Shown piece by piece: positions 44,178 to 54,500 of a DNA stretch of 64,000 nucleotides. The notes beneath the pieces are model-generated. The model searched no databases and was not told the DNA's origin. It saw nothing but the letters and a program-made list of their open reading frames with translations. The position numbers and the translations under genes are program-made. Origin of the DNA: Vibrio natriegens NBRC 15636 = ATCC 14048 = DSM 759 (GTDB lineage: Bacteria > Pseudomonadota > Gammaproteobacteria > Enterobacterales > Vibrionaceae); NCBI RefSeq assembly GCF_035621455.1, contig NZ_CP141823.1:1426001-1490000 (forward strand). The letters are read 5' to 3'. Within the stretch, counting starts at the first letter, position 1; the number at the start of each line of letters is the position of its first letter.

Positions 44178-45449
44178 ATGACTAACCAACAACTACACGA
44201 GAGAAGAAATCAGGTATTTTCTAACGGTATGGGTGCACTTTACCCTCTGTATGTTGCCAAAGCTGAAAACGCCCTAATCTGGGATGTGGAAGGCAATAGA
44301 TATATCGATTTTGCGGCGGGTATTGCGGTAAACAATACGGGTCACGCCAACAAGCGTATTACTGAGGCAGTAAAAGCACAGTTAGATAACTTTTCTCATA
44401 CCTGCGCTTTGGTGACACCTTATGAATCGTTTGTTGAGTTGGCAGAGAAGTTAACTCAAATCGCACCGGGCGACTCAGAAAAGAAAGCGATTTTCCTGAC
44501 TACAGGCGCAGAAGCCGTGGAAAACGCGGTAAAAGTGGCTCGTGCACACACTGGTCGTAGCGGCGTGATTGCATTTAAAGGTGCTTTCCATGGTCGTACT
44601 AACCTGACGATGGCACTAACGGGTAAAGTTGCGCCGTACAAAGCGAGTTTTGGTCCGTTCCCTGGTGAAGTCTTCCATGCACCGTACCCGAACGAGTTCC
44701 ACGGTGTATCTGTAGAACAGAGCTTACAAGCACTTGAGGACCTATTTGCTTGTGATATCGAAGCAGCACGTGTTGCGGCGATCATCTTCGAACCAGTACA
44801 AGGTGAAGGCGGATTCTACCAAGCGCCAGTTGCCTTCGCACAAGGCTTACGTGATATCTGTGATAAATATGGAATCATGTTGATTGCAGATGAAATCCAA
44901 GCGGGCTTTGCTCGTACGGGTAAAATGTTTGCAACTGAGTACTTAGGTATCGAACCAGACATGGTGACTATGGCTAAAGGCATTGCTGGTGGCTTCCCAA
45001 TTTCAGCCGTGGTTGGTAAAGCTGACGTTATGGACTCAGCACCAGCAGGTGGCCTTGGTGGTACTTATGCTGGCTCTCCGATGGGCTGTGTTGCTGGTCT
45101 GGAAGTGTTAAAGATCATTGAAGAAGAGCAGTTGTGTGCAAAAGCGATCGGTATTGGTGAAGTTGTTAATGCACGTATGACCAAGCTACAAGAGACGGTT
45201 CCACAAATCGGTCAGGTACGTACGATTGGCGCGATGATGGCAATCGAGTTCACTGATCCAGAATCTGGCAAGCCACTACAAGATCTTACTAAGGCAATCA
45301 TTAGCAAGGCGCAAGAGAATGGTGTGATATTGCTTTCTTGTGGCGTAAAAGCGAACGTAATTCGTCTACTCCCAGCACTGACCATCGAATCTGAAATACT
45401 AAGCGAAGGCTTGGATAAACTAGAGAAAATCATCAAAGAACTGGTTTAA
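44178..45449 (+). CDS. gabT: 4-aminobutyrate-type aminotransferase (class III, PLP)
   Basis: 423 residues from ATG 44178, which has AAGGAA 7 bases upstream; ATG 44154 with GGAGG is too tightly spaced but possible. Class III features: NTGHANKRITEAVKAQL, TTGAEAVENAVKVAR, AFHGRTNLTMALTGK, EPVQGEGGF, LIADEIQAGFARTGK and the PLP lysine in VTMAKGIAGGFP. The sequence is of the GabT type, converting GABA and 2-oxoglutarate to succinate semialdehyde and glutamate; gabD upstream would finish the route. Related substrates (5-aminovalerate, beta-alanine) cannot be excluded. Confidence 0.88.
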   Translation: MTNQQLHERRNQVFSNGMGALYPLYVAKAENALIWDVEGNRYIDFAAGIAVNNTGHANKRITEAVKAQLDNFSHTCALVTPYESFVELAEKLTQIAPGDSEKKAIFLTTGAEAVENAVKVARAHTGRSGVIAFKGAFHGRTNLTMALTGKVAPYKASFGPFPGEVFHAPYPNEFHGVSVEQSLQALEDLFACDIEAARVAAIIFEPVQGEGGFYQAPVAFAQGLRDICDKYGIMLIADEIQAGFARTGKMFATEYLGIEPDMVTMAKGIAGGFPISAVVGKADVMDSAPAGGLGGTYAGSPMGCVAGLEVLKIIEEEQLCAKAIGIGEVVNARMTKLQETVPQIGQVRTIGAMMAIEFTDPESGKPLQDLTKAIISKAQENGVILLSCGVKANVIRLLPALTIESEILSEGLDKLEKIIKELV

Positions 45450-45505
45450 GTCGCTCAAATTCCTGAGCTCTTTTTATTCAGTTCAGGAGAGGTAATAGTA
45501 TATAA

Positions 45506-45531
45506 AAGCCCCATCGTGAGATGGGGCTTGG
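45506..45531. terminator. Terminator between convergent gabT and gbcA
   Basis: AAGCCCCATC gtga GATGGGGCTT, a 10-bp perfect stem. On the minus strand TTTTATA follows, so it mainly ends gbcA; it may also help end gabT. Confidence 0.85.
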
Positions 45532-45564
45532 GTTATGGAGCACGGTATAGACAAGTATTGTAGA

Positions 45565-46824
45565 TTACAACTTTTCCTGGATTCGTTCTGCGTACCAGTT
45601 GATGAAATCAATAACACCAAACTCAAAGGTTTCCGAGTAAGGTCCTGGCTCGTAACTTAGCGAGTTGATACCACGTTGGTTCTCTTCGCCAAGTCGACGG
45701 TCTTGTTCGTTTGTTGCGTCCCAAACACGACGTAGGTTTTCTGGATCGTAATCCACACCTTCAATCGCATCTTTGTGAACAAACCACTTAGTCGTTACCA
45801 TCGATTCTTGCGCTGAGATTGGCAGAACGCGGAATACGATAAAGTGATCACTTTGCATGTGGTTCCACGAGTTAGGCAGGTGCAAAATACGCAAAGATCC
45901 TAACTTATCATTCTTGATGCGACCCAGCATTTTCTTCGAACCAGCCGAACCATCGATGGTCATTACAGACGTCCCTTCTTTCAAAGGCATACGTACCAGG
46001 CGGTTTCTGCGACCATATTTTTTATGCTCGTGCGGGATAGATTCTGCATCCCACTCTGCAGCCATACGCTCGTAGTAGTCTAAGAATTCTTTTGGCGCAC
46101 GTGGATCGTTCGTGTCATCCCACTCCAGAAGTGTGTTTAGCAGTTCTGGGTGGCTACCTGAACAGTGGTAACATTCACGGTTGTTTTCTAGAACAAGTTT
46201 CCAGTTCGCTTTTTCATACATGTTTGATTCAACGGCAAGCTTGGTGTTCTCAACGTCGTACGGTTCCATGTATTCTTCAAGTGTCGCCAGGAACTCATCA
46301 AAATCTGATTCTGGTGGCTGTTCACCAAGACAGATAAAGATAAAGCCACCCGCCGTTTTGCAGTGAACAGGTTTAAGTTTGTGCTTCTGCATATCAAACT
46401 CATCGCCCATCTCAGTGCCAGCGAATAGCAAGTTACCTTTCGTATCGTATGTCCACTGGTGATAAGGACAAACTAAGTTGGCCACTTTCCCTCTGTGTTC
46501 CAAGCAAATACGAGAGCCGCGGTGACGACACGTATTGTGGAACGCGTTGACTTGTCCATCAGCGTCGCGGACGATAAGGACAGGGCTTTGCGCGATCTCT
46601 ACCGTAAAGTAGTCACCTTTTGACGGTATTTCACTCGTCATGCCAACGAATAACCATTCCTTCTGAAAGATCTCTTCGACATCAATTTTGAATAGAAGTG
46701 GATCGTTATATAACGGACGTGGTAGTGAATAATTAATACGACGCTCTTCGAGCATTTTTTTCATTTCTGCTCGTGCTACTTCTAAGCTCGAGTAACTGAT
46801 GTTGAGAATATCGTTTTGTGTCAT
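45565..46824 (-). CDS. gbcA: Glycine betaine monooxygenase, Rieske oxygenase subunit
   Basis: 419 residues, typical of Rieske non-heme iron oxygenase alpha subunits. The [2Fe-2S] ligands are Cys99, His101, Cys119 and His122 (CRHRG ... CPYHQW). The mononuclear iron histidines are in NRECYHCSGSHPE (His220, His225). With GbcB it N-demethylates glycine betaine to dimethylglycine, releasing formaldehyde. It is divergent from gbcB across a 314-base region that should hold the inducible promoters for both. A terminator follows. Confidence 0.9.
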   Translation of the reverse strand: MTQNDILNISYSSLEVARAEMKKMLEERRINYSLPRPLYNDPLLFKIDVEEIFQKEWLFVGMTSEIPSKGDYFTVEIAQSPVLIVRDADGQVNAFHNTCRHRGSRICLEHRGKVANLVCPYHQWTYDTKGNLLFAGTEMGDEFDMQKHKLKPVHCKTAGGFIFICLGEQPPESDFDEFLATLEEYMEPYDVENTKLAVESNMYEKANWKLVLENNRECYHCSGSHPELLNTLLEWDDTNDPRAPKEFLDYYERMAAEWDAESIPHEHKKYGRRNRLVRMPLKEGTSVMTIDGSAGSKKMLGRIKNDKLGSLRILHLPNSWNHMQSDHFIVFRVLPISAQESMVTTKWFVHKDAIEGVDYDPENLRRVWDATNEQDRRLGEENQRGINSLSYEPGPYSETFEFGVIDFINWYAERIQEKL

Positions 46825-47030
46825 TGTCTATCTTCTTCTAGAAAATGTGGACGATACGCCCTACTAGGGGGCTTCCATGCGTTTTTGGCCAACAGCCTTA
46901 CTAAAAGTGGGTAAATGTTTGGCTCGCAGATATCCTGCCATTATTGGCATGTCAAGAAGTGGTCTAAATGCGACATTGAGTGAGCCTATTTAAGACACGC
47001 AATAAACTATTTTCCCTTACGTGACCGTTT

Positions 47031-47061
47031 TGGATAACTCCGTGTCGTTAATGGATAACTC
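47031..47061. promoter_or_regulatory. Direct repeat TGGATAACTC x2 at 21-bp spacing in the gbcA-gbcB promoter region
   Basis: TGGATAACTC at 47031-47040 and 47052-47061, exactly 21 bases apart (two helical turns) and on the same strand. Direct repeats at this spacing are the usual binding pattern of AraC-family activators, to which GbdR belongs. It lies 78 bases before the gbcB start. Nothing else definite is seen in the 46825-47138 gap. Confidence 0.5.
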
Positions 47062-47138
47062 GAATAGTCAATAATACCCAAAATAAGCACAACCCATGGA
47101 GGGAATCCACCAAATACACCGTTGCGGAGAAGCCGGAT

Positions 47139-48266
47139 ATGAATACCCCAATGAACTCTCTAGCCACCAGTGGCTCTTTTATACCTGTTGAAACTCAAAT
47201 TTGGGATAACGGTCGTCACGCAGTTCGTTGCGTAAAAACCATTCAAGAAACTTGGGACACCAAAACATTTTGTTTTATGGCTGAGCAGCCAACCATGTTT
47301 TTCTTTAAGCCTGGCCAATTTGTCACGCTTGAGCTTGAAATCGAAGGTGAGCAAGTTTTCCGCTCTTATACCATTTCGAGTTCGCCTTCAGTCCCTTACA
47401 GTTTTTCGATCACGGTAAAACGTGTTCCGGGTGGATTTGTGTCTAACTGGATCCACGACAACCTGGAAGAAGGTTCTGAACTGGCAGTTCATGGACCAGT
47501 TGGGGCATTCAATAGCATTGACTTCCCGGCAGAGAAAGTACTTCTGCTATCTGGTGGGGTAGGTGTAACGCCACTCATGTCTATGGCTCGCTGGATTTAT
47601 GATACCAATAGCGACGTTGATGTGACTTTCGTTCACAGCGCTCGAACGCCACGCGACATCATCTTCCACCGTGAGCTTGAATTTATGTCATCTCGCATCT
47701 CCAACTTTCACTTGCATCTGATTTGTGAGCGTTTGGAGTCAGGACAAAACTGGTCGGGATACCGTGGGTATTTAGATGACATCAAACTATTAATGATCAC
47801 ACCTGATCTGCATGAACGCGAGATTTTCTGTTGTGGTCCAACGCCATACATGCGCGCGGTAAAATCTATCCTTGTCAAACTAGGTTTCAACATGGAGCAC
47901 TACCATGAAGAAGCATTTGGTGAGGCTCCAGCTGGCGTAGAAGAACAAGCGGTTCAAGATGCTGAAATTGCAGCAGAAGAAGCGGAACTATTGACTGAAA
48001 GCGATTTAATCGAAGTCATGTTTACCGAAAGCGACAAGCAAGTTCAGGTTGCGCCGGGTGAAACCGTCCATGCTGCCGCAGCTAAAGCAGGGCTTACTAT
48101 TCCAAAAGCTTGTGGTATGGGTATTTGCGGTACATGTAAAGTTAAGAAAGTCAGTGGTGATGTTGAAATGAGCCACAACGGTGGTATCACTGATGAAGAT
48201 GTCGCAGACGGCTACATTCTTTCTTGCTGTAGTGTTCCTAATGGAAACGTTGTTATCGAATGCTAA
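47139..48266 (+). CDS. gbcB: Glycine betaine monooxygenase, reductase subunit
   Basis: 375 residues: ferredoxin-NADP-reductase-like FAD domain (RSYTISSSPSVPYSFSITVKR), NAD domain (LLLSGGVGVTPLMSMARW; FCCGPTPYM), an acidic linker (EEQAVQDAEIAAEEAEL) and a C-terminal plant-type ferredoxin domain with Cys325, Cys330, Cys333 and Cys363 (CGMGICGTC ... LSCC). It takes electrons from NAD(P)H and feeds the Rieske centre of GbcA. A strong terminator lies 220 bases downstream. Confidence 0.9.
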   Translation: MNTPMNSLATSGSFIPVETQIWDNGRHAVRCVKTIQETWDTKTFCFMAEQPTMFFFKPGQFVTLELEIEGEQVFRSYTISSSPSVPYSFSITVKRVPGGFVSNWIHDNLEEGSELAVHGPVGAFNSIDFPAEKVLLLSGGVGVTPLMSMARWIYDTNSDVDVTFVHSARTPRDIIFHRELEFMSSRISNFHLHLICERLESGQNWSGYRGYLDDIKLLMITPDLHEREIFCCGPTPYMRAVKSILVKLGFNMEHYHEEAFGEAPAGVEEQAVQDAEIAAEEAELLTESDLIEVMFTESDKQVQVAPGETVHAAAAKAGLTIPKACGMGICGTCKVKKVSGDVEMSHNGGITDEDVADGYILSCCSVPNGNVVIEC

Positions 48267-48698
48267 TCAATTAGCAGAAAATTATTACCTTAATTTCAGT
48301 GCTTAATTCAAACAATAAGTGGTTATAAATTTAATTTATAAAATTTATTGCGCTCATTTATTTGAATTAAGGACTGAAGCCCTGCGTTCTAAATATCATT
48401 GTTAATAAATGTATTAATAATGATATTTTGGAATATGGACAAGGAGGTGTATATACAAATAGTCATTGATTTTTATCGGGATTTTGGCAGAGCGCAAGCT
48501 CTGCTTTTTTTATTTAAAAATAAATTAAATGATGTCGCAAATCCGCAGATTTTGTCGTATTTACGCAAGCGCAATATTACGAATTAATTACTATTGAGTT
48601 GTCGATTAGGTTTTCATTGTAACGATTTTGAATTCAATGTCGTGCGGCAAACCTGATGCCTAAACAGGGAAGCGAGATTCCAGTATCAAGGAGAAGAT
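48267..48698. other. Intergenic region gbcB-glyA
   Basis: About 430 AT-rich bases. It contains the gbcB terminator at 48487-48512 and, after it, the promoter region of the glyA-sox operon. A perfect AAGGAGGTG at 48440-48448 has no start codon at the right distance. No glycine-riboswitch-like motif found by eye. Confidence 0.5.
48487..48512 (+). terminator. Terminator of gbcB
   Basis: GCAGAGC gcaa GCTCTGC followed by seven T. Confidence 0.9.
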
Positions 48699-49961
48699 AT
48701 GTTTAACACTACTCAAAACATCGAAGCGTACGACAGTGAACTATGGTCGGCGATTGTAAAAGAAGAACAGAGACAAGAAGACCACATTGAGCTGATTGCT
48801 TCTGAAAACTACACCAGCCCACGAGTGATGCAAGCTCAAGGTAGTAAACTAACCAATAAATACGCTGAGGGTTACCCGGCAAAAAGATACTACGGTGGCT
48901 GTAAATTCGTTGATGAAGTAGAAGTATTGGCGATTGAACGTGCAAAACAACTGTTCGGTGCGGAATACGCGAACGTACAACCACACTCAGGGTCACAAGC
49001 AAACGCTGCCGTGTACATGGCTCTTTGTGAACCAGGTGACACAGTACTAGGCATGAGCCTTGCTCACGGTGGTCACTTGACTCACGGTTCGCACGTTAAC
49101 TTTTCAGGCAAAATTTACAACGCTGTTCAATACGGTCTAAACGCTGAAACGGGCGAGATTGACTACGAACAAGTTGAACAACTAGCTCTTGAGCACAAGC
49201 CTAAAATGATCGTTGCTGGTTTCTCAGCATACTCACGTGTCGTTGACTGGCAACGCTTCCGCGATATCGCGGACAAAGTTGGCGCTTACCTTTTCGTTGA
49301 TATGGCGCACGTAGCGGGATTAGTGGCAGCTGGTGTTTATCCAAACCCAGTACCTTTCGCGGATGTTGTAGCAACCACAACACACAAAACGCTACGCGGT
49401 CCACGCGGTGGTTTGATTGTTTCTCGCGACGCTGAACTAGAGAAAAAGATCAACTCTGCTGTTTTCCCTGGTGGTCAGGGTGGTCCTCTAATGCACGTGA
49501 TTGCGGCAAAAGCAGTAGCGTTTAAAGAGGCGTTAGAGCCAGAATTCGCTGAATACCAGAAACAAGTTGTGGCGAATGCTCAGGTAATGGCGAAAGTATT
49601 TATCGAGCGTGGTTTCGACGTTGTATCGGGTGGTACAGACAACCACTTATTCCTGTTGAGCCTAATCCGTCAGAAGCTGACAGGTAAAGCGGCAGACGCA
49701 GCACTTGGCATGGCGGGTATCACCGTAAACAAAAATGCTGTACCGGACGATCCACAATCTCCATTCGTTACTTCAGGCCTGCGCATTGGTACGCCAGTGA
49801 TTACAACGCGTGGTTTCGGTGAAGCGGAATGTGAAATGCTAGCAGGTTGGATCTCAGACATTCTTGATGTCCTTGATGACCCGCAAGCGCTGGCAAGCAC
49901 GATTGAAGTCGTAGGAAGCAAAGTGCAGTCACTATGCCGTGATTTCCCTGCATACCAATAG
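48699..49961 (+). CDS. glyA: Serine hydroxymethyltransferase
   Basis: 420 residues, full length. SHMT blocks: HIELIASENYTSPRVM, NKYAEGYPAKRYYGGC, the folate/PLP region FVDMAHVAGLVAAG and the PLP lysine in VATTTHKTLRGPRGG. It interconverts glycine plus 5,10-methylene-THF and serine. Sitting first in the sox operon, it probably works in the direction glycine to serine, using the methylene-THF made by sarcosine oxidase. It is likely a pathway-specific copy in addition to a housekeeping glyA. AAGGAG site 8 bases upstream. Confidence 0.93.
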   Translation: MFNTTQNIEAYDSELWSAIVKEEQRQEDHIELIASENYTSPRVMQAQGSKLTNKYAEGYPAKRYYGGCKFVDEVEVLAIERAKQLFGAEYANVQPHSGSQANAAVYMALCEPGDTVLGMSLAHGGHLTHGSHVNFSGKIYNAVQYGLNAETGEIDYEQVEQLALEHKPKMIVAGFSAYSRVVDWQRFRDIADKVGAYLFVDMAHVAGLVAAGVYPNPVPFADVVATTTHKTLRGPRGGLIVSRDAELEKKINSAVFPGGQGGPLMHVIAAKAVAFKEALEPEFAEYQKQVVANAQVMAKVFIERGFDVVSGGTDNHLFLLSLIRQKLTGKAADAALGMAGITVNKNAVPDDPQSPFVTSGLRIGTPVITTRGFGEAECEMLAGWISDILDVLDDPQALASTIEVVGSKVQSLCRDFPAYQ

Positions 49962-50002
49962 AAAACGGTATTTGACTTTAGCTGAAATGAAGGAATAGAC
50001 AA

Positions 50003-51256
50003 ATGCAGCATTATTCAGGTTTTGGTCTACTTAAACACTCTCTTTCCCATCACGAAAATTGGCAAAGTGTCTGGCGCAATCCTACGCCTAAGAAAAAGTA
50101 TGACGTCATTATTATTGGTGGCGGTGGTCATGGATTAGCGACCGCTTACTACTTGGCAAAAGAACATGGCATTACTAACGTTGCTGTCATTGAAAAAGGT
50201 TATTTAGGTGGTGGTAATACCGCGCGTAATACAACCATCGTTCGTTCTAACTACTTGTGGGATGAAGCTGCATTTCTATATGAACACTCGCTGAAATTAT
50301 GGGATGGCTTATCACAAGACCTGAACTACAACGTGATGTTCTCTCGTCGTGGCTGTCTCAACCTGGGACACACGCTGCAAGACATGCGCGATATCGAACG
50401 TCGTGTTGCAGCAAACCGTCTGAACGGTATCCAAGGTGAAGTACTTGATACTCAACAGGTTAAAGAACTCGTTCCGCATATGGATTGTTCTGAGAACACT
50501 CGTTACCCAATCCTTGGTGCGTCATGGCAGGCAAACGCTGGTGTTGCGCGTCACGATGCCGTTGCATGGGGCTTTGCTCGCGGTGCAGACAGCATGGGTG
50601 TTGATCTGATTCAGCAAACTGAAGTGGTCGACATGATCATCGAAGATGGCGCGATTGTTGGTGTGAAAACGAACCGTTACGGCAACATCATGGCTGATAA
50701 AGTAGGTTGTGTGGTTGCAGGTAACTCAGGCGTGCTAGCGAAAATGGCTGGCTTCGAAATGCCATTAGAATCGCACCCATTGCAGGCACTTGTATCAGAG
50801 CCGATTAAACCAATTTTAGACACCGTTGTGATGTCGAACCACGTACACGGTTACGTCAGCCAATCCGATAAGGGTGACTTAGTTATCGGTGCTGGTATCG
50901 ATGGCTACAACGGTTACGGTCAGCGCGGTTCTTACTCGACAATTGAGCATACCGTACAAGCGATTGTTGAAATGTTCCCTATCTTCTCCCGTGTACGCAT
51001 GAACCGTCAGTGGGGTGGCATTGTTGATACAACAGCGGACGCTTGTCCAATCATGACCAAAACACCGGTTGAAAACTTATTCTTCAACTGTGGTTGGGGT
51101 ACGGGTGGATTTAAAGCGACTCCAGGGTCAGGCAACGTATTCGCAGCCAGCTTGGCTAAAGGCGAAATGCATGAACTGGCTAAACCTTTCTCAATGTTCC
51201 GCTTCAACAATGGTGCATTGATCGACGAACACGGTGCTGCGGGCGTAGCGCACTAA
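50003..51256 (+). CDS. soxB: Heterotetrameric sarcosine oxidase, beta subunit
   Basis: 417 residues. FAD-binding motif DVIIIGGGGHGLATAYYLAK (about 33-52), TARNTTIVRSNYLWDEA, and the HPLQALVSEP segment whose His carries the covalent FMN in characterised enzymes. The active-site region NCGWGTGGFKATPGSG near the C-terminus is intact. It oxidises sarcosine to the imine that is passed to the alpha subunit. The order soxB-soxD-soxA-soxG is the standard operon; it starts 41 bases after glyA. Confidence 0.92.
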   Translation: MQHYSGFGLLKHSLSHHENWQSVWRNPTPKKKYDVIIIGGGGHGLATAYYLAKEHGITNVAVIEKGYLGGGNTARNTTIVRSNYLWDEAAFLYEHSLKLWDGLSQDLNYNVMFSRRGCLNLGHTLQDMRDIERRVAANRLNGIQGEVLDTQQVKELVPHMDCSENTRYPILGASWQANAGVARHDAVAWGFARGADSMGVDLIQQTEVVDMIIEDGAIVGVKTNRYGNIMADKVGCVVAGNSGVLAKMAGFEMPLESHPLQALVSEPIKPILDTVVMSNHVHGYVSQSDKGDLVIGAGIDGYNGYGQRGSYSTIEHTVQAIVEMFPIFSRVRMNRQWGGIVDTTADACPIMTKTPVENLFFNCGWGTGGFKATPGSGNVFAASLAKGEMHELAKPFSMFRFNNGALIDEHGAAGVAH

Positions 51257-51269
51257 CAGGAGAAGAATT

Positions 51270-51554
51270 ATGTTTCTGATTTATTGCCCTCACTGCTGTG
51301 AGTATCGCGAAGAAGAAGAGTTCCACCCAAAAGGTCAAGCTCACATTACACGTCCAGTCGATGCGGACAGCTGCACAGATGAAGAATGGGGCCAATACCT
51401 ATTCTTCCGTAAGAACCCAAGAGGCCTTCACCACGAAATGTGGGTGCACTCAGCGGGGTGTCGCAAGTTTTTCAATATGACGCGTGATACACAGACTTAC
51501 GAAATTAAAGAAGTCTACAAGATTGGAGAGCAACCTTCACTGGCTGCAGAGTAA
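51270..51554 (+). CDS. soxD: Heterotetrameric sarcosine oxidase, delta subunit
   Basis: 94 residues. Zinc-binding cysteines in IYCPHCCEYREEEEFH at the N-terminus and the conserved HSAGCRKFFNMTRDT block towards the C-terminus, with HEMWVH between. This small Zn subunit is structural in the SoxBDAG complex. Flanked by 13 bases from soxB and 12 bases before soxA. Confidence 0.9.
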   Translation: MFLIYCPHCCEYREEEEFHPKGQAHITRPVDADSCTDEEWGQYLFFRKNPRGLHHEMWVHSAGCRKFFNMTRDTQTYEIKEVYKIGEQPSLAAE

Positions 51555-51566
51555 GGAGTGTTAAGG

Positions 51567-54500
51567 ATGACACAAGTAAATCGTATTTCATCACAAAGTC
51601 GAGTTGACCAGTCGAAGTCAATCAATTTTGAATTCAATGGTAAGTCGTACCCAGGCTACGCGGGTGACACACTGGCTTCAGCGCTATTGGCAAATGGTGT
51701 TGATGTTGTTGGCCGTAGTTTTAAATACAGTCGTCCTCGCGGCATCATCGCAGCAGGTGCAGAAGAGCCAAATGCAATCTTCCAGCTTGGTGCGACAGAA
51801 GCGACGCAGGTTCCTAACATTCGTGCGACTCAGCAAGAGCTTTACGATGGTCTTGTTTGTCAGTCAACCAATGGCTGGCCGAATGTTGATAAAGATGTAA
51901 TGGGCGTTTTAGGTAAAGTCGGCGGCGGCATGATGCCTCCAGGCTTTTACTACAAAACCTTCATGTACCCAAAATCAATGTGGGAAACCTACGAAAAATA
52001 CATTCGTAGCGCTGCGGGATTAGGTCGCTCACCACTAGAGAACGACCCTGACCGTTACGAAAACATCAACCAACACTGCGACGTTTTAGTCGTTGGTGCT
52101 GGCCCTGCAGGTCTAATGGCTGCATTAACAGCAGCACGCAGCGGTGCTCGCGTAATTCTTGCAGACGAACAAAGTGAGATGGGCGGCAACCTACTTAACA
52201 CGAAAGAACAAGTAGATAACCGACCAGCGACTCAGTGGGTGCAAGAGGTTCTGGCTGAGCTGGAAGCATGTCCGGAAGTGAAGTTACTACCTCGCTCAAC
52301 TGTGAACGGCTACCATGACCATAACTTCTTAACTATCCACGAGCGCTGTACTGATCACCTTACTGATTTAGCGCCTAAGCATACCGCTCGTCAGCGTTTG
52401 CATCGTGTTCGCGCGAAATGGGTGGTATTGGCATCAGGCTCTCACGAGCGTCCACTTGTATTTGGTAACAACGATTTACCAGGCAGCATGCTTTGTAGCG
52501 CAGTATCTACATACATCAACCGCTACTCAGTGGTACCAGGTCAAAGCCTTGTGGTTATGACGACGAGCGACAGTGGCTACCAGACAGCATTGGATTGGCA
52601 TAGCGCAGGTCGTAAAGTTAAAGCGGTTGTTGATACCCGAGCAAATGCGGACAGTGCAATCATCCAGAGCGTGATTAAAGCGGGAATCCGTGTCATCAAA
52701 GGCTCTGCGGTTGTTGAAGCACTGGGAAGCAAACGTGTGACTGGGGTACGTATTAATAAACTCGATGCGAGCGGTAAGAAAGTTGAAGGCTCAAGCGAGA
52801 CAATACAAGTAGATACGGTTGCAACATCTGGAGGCTACAGCCCTGCAGTGCACCTATCTTGTCACACAGGCAGCCGTCCAGTATGGAACGAAGAAGTTAT
52901 CGGTTTTGTTCCAGGTGAAACAAAACAGAAGCAATTGATTGCAGGTGCGATTAACGGCAATTTCACCACTAAAGGTGCGATGCAAGAGGGTATTGAAGCG
53001 GGTAATAAAGCGATTCAAGAACTAGGTCTGAGTGCAGTGGATGTTACGCTTCCAAAGACTAATGAGTTACCAGTCGCGAAACCAATGGCATTGTTCCATA
53101 TTCCGCACCCTAAAAAGACGTCGAAAGCACCGAAACAGTTTGTGGATTTCCAAAACGATGTAACAGCCGCTGGTATTGAACTGGCATGTCGTGAAGGTTT
53201 TGAGTCAATCGAACACGTTAAACGTTACACAGCGATGGGCTTTGGTACTGACCAAGGTAAGCTAGGTAACATTAACGGTATGGCTATCGCCGCTAACGCG
53301 CTGAACAAGTCAATTCCAGAAACAGGTACGACGATTTTCCGTCCAAACTACACGCCGGTTACCTTTGGCGCGATTGCGGGACGTAACTGTAAAGAGTTGT
53401 TTGACCCTAAACGTTACACCGCAATGCATCAGTGGCACTTAGACAATGGCGCATTGTTTGAAGATGTTGGTCAATGGAAACGTCCATGGTACTTCCCTAA
53501 AGCGGCAGAGACCATGCAACAAGCTCTCGACCGTGAGTGTCTCGCAGTACGTAACTCTGTCGGCATTCTGGACGCATCAACACTTGGTAAGATCGATATT
53601 CAAGGTAAAGACGCGCGTGAATTCTTAGGCCGTATTTACAGCAACGCTTGGGCAAAACTGCCAGTTGGTAAATGTCGCTACGGTTTGATGTGTGGTGAAG
53701 ACGGTATGGTGTTCGACGATGGTGTTACGTCATGTCTTGGCGAAAACCACTTCTTAATGACTACCACAACTGGCGGTGCTGCACGCGTACTTGAGTGGCT
53801 TGAGCTTTACCATCAAACAGAATGGCCGGAACTGGAAGTGTACTTTACTTCGGTTACCGATCACTGGGCGACAGCAACAATTTCAGGTCCAAACAGCCGC
53901 AAGCTGCTTCAAGAGCTGACAGATTGCGACCTAAGCAAAGATAACTTCGCGTTTATGGACTGGAAACAAGCTACGGTTGCTGGTGTACCAGCGCGTATCT
54001 TCCGTATCTCTTTCACTGGCGAACTGTCATTCGAAATCAACGTTCAGGCAAACTACGGCCTACACGTTTGGAAGAAGTTGATGGAACACGGTGCGAAATA
54101 CGACATCACGCCTTACGGTACTGAAACTATGCACATCTTGCGTGCAGAAAAAGGTTTCATTATCGCAGGTCAGGATACAGACGGAAGTGTTCACCCTTAC
54201 GATTTAGGTATGGGATGGTGTGTCGCGAACAGCAAACCATTCAGCTTTATCGGTAAACGAGGCATGGCACGTGAAGACTGTGTAAGAGAAAACCGTAAAC
54301 AACTGGTTGGCTTGAAAACCATCGACCCGAATGTCGTTATTCCTGAAGGTTCACAAGGTGTTCTCGATCCAAATGCGCCGATTCCTGTGCCAATGGTTGG
54401 ACATATTACGTCTAGCTACTGGAGTGCAAACCTGAATCGCAGTATCGCGATGGGCTTTGTAAAAGGTGGTCTGGACCGCATGGGCGAAAAGGTTTACTAC

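Noticed and set aside
48440..48448. Perfect Shine-Dalgarno AAGGAGGTG without a gene
   Set aside because: No ATG/GTG/TTG at usable spacing begins a credible frame; the short frames after it cross the terminator. Treated as chance.
48399..48587. 62-residue open frame between gbcB and glyA
   Set aside because: It runs through the strong gbcB terminator hairpin, has no placed ribosome site for its start, and looks compositionally non-coding.
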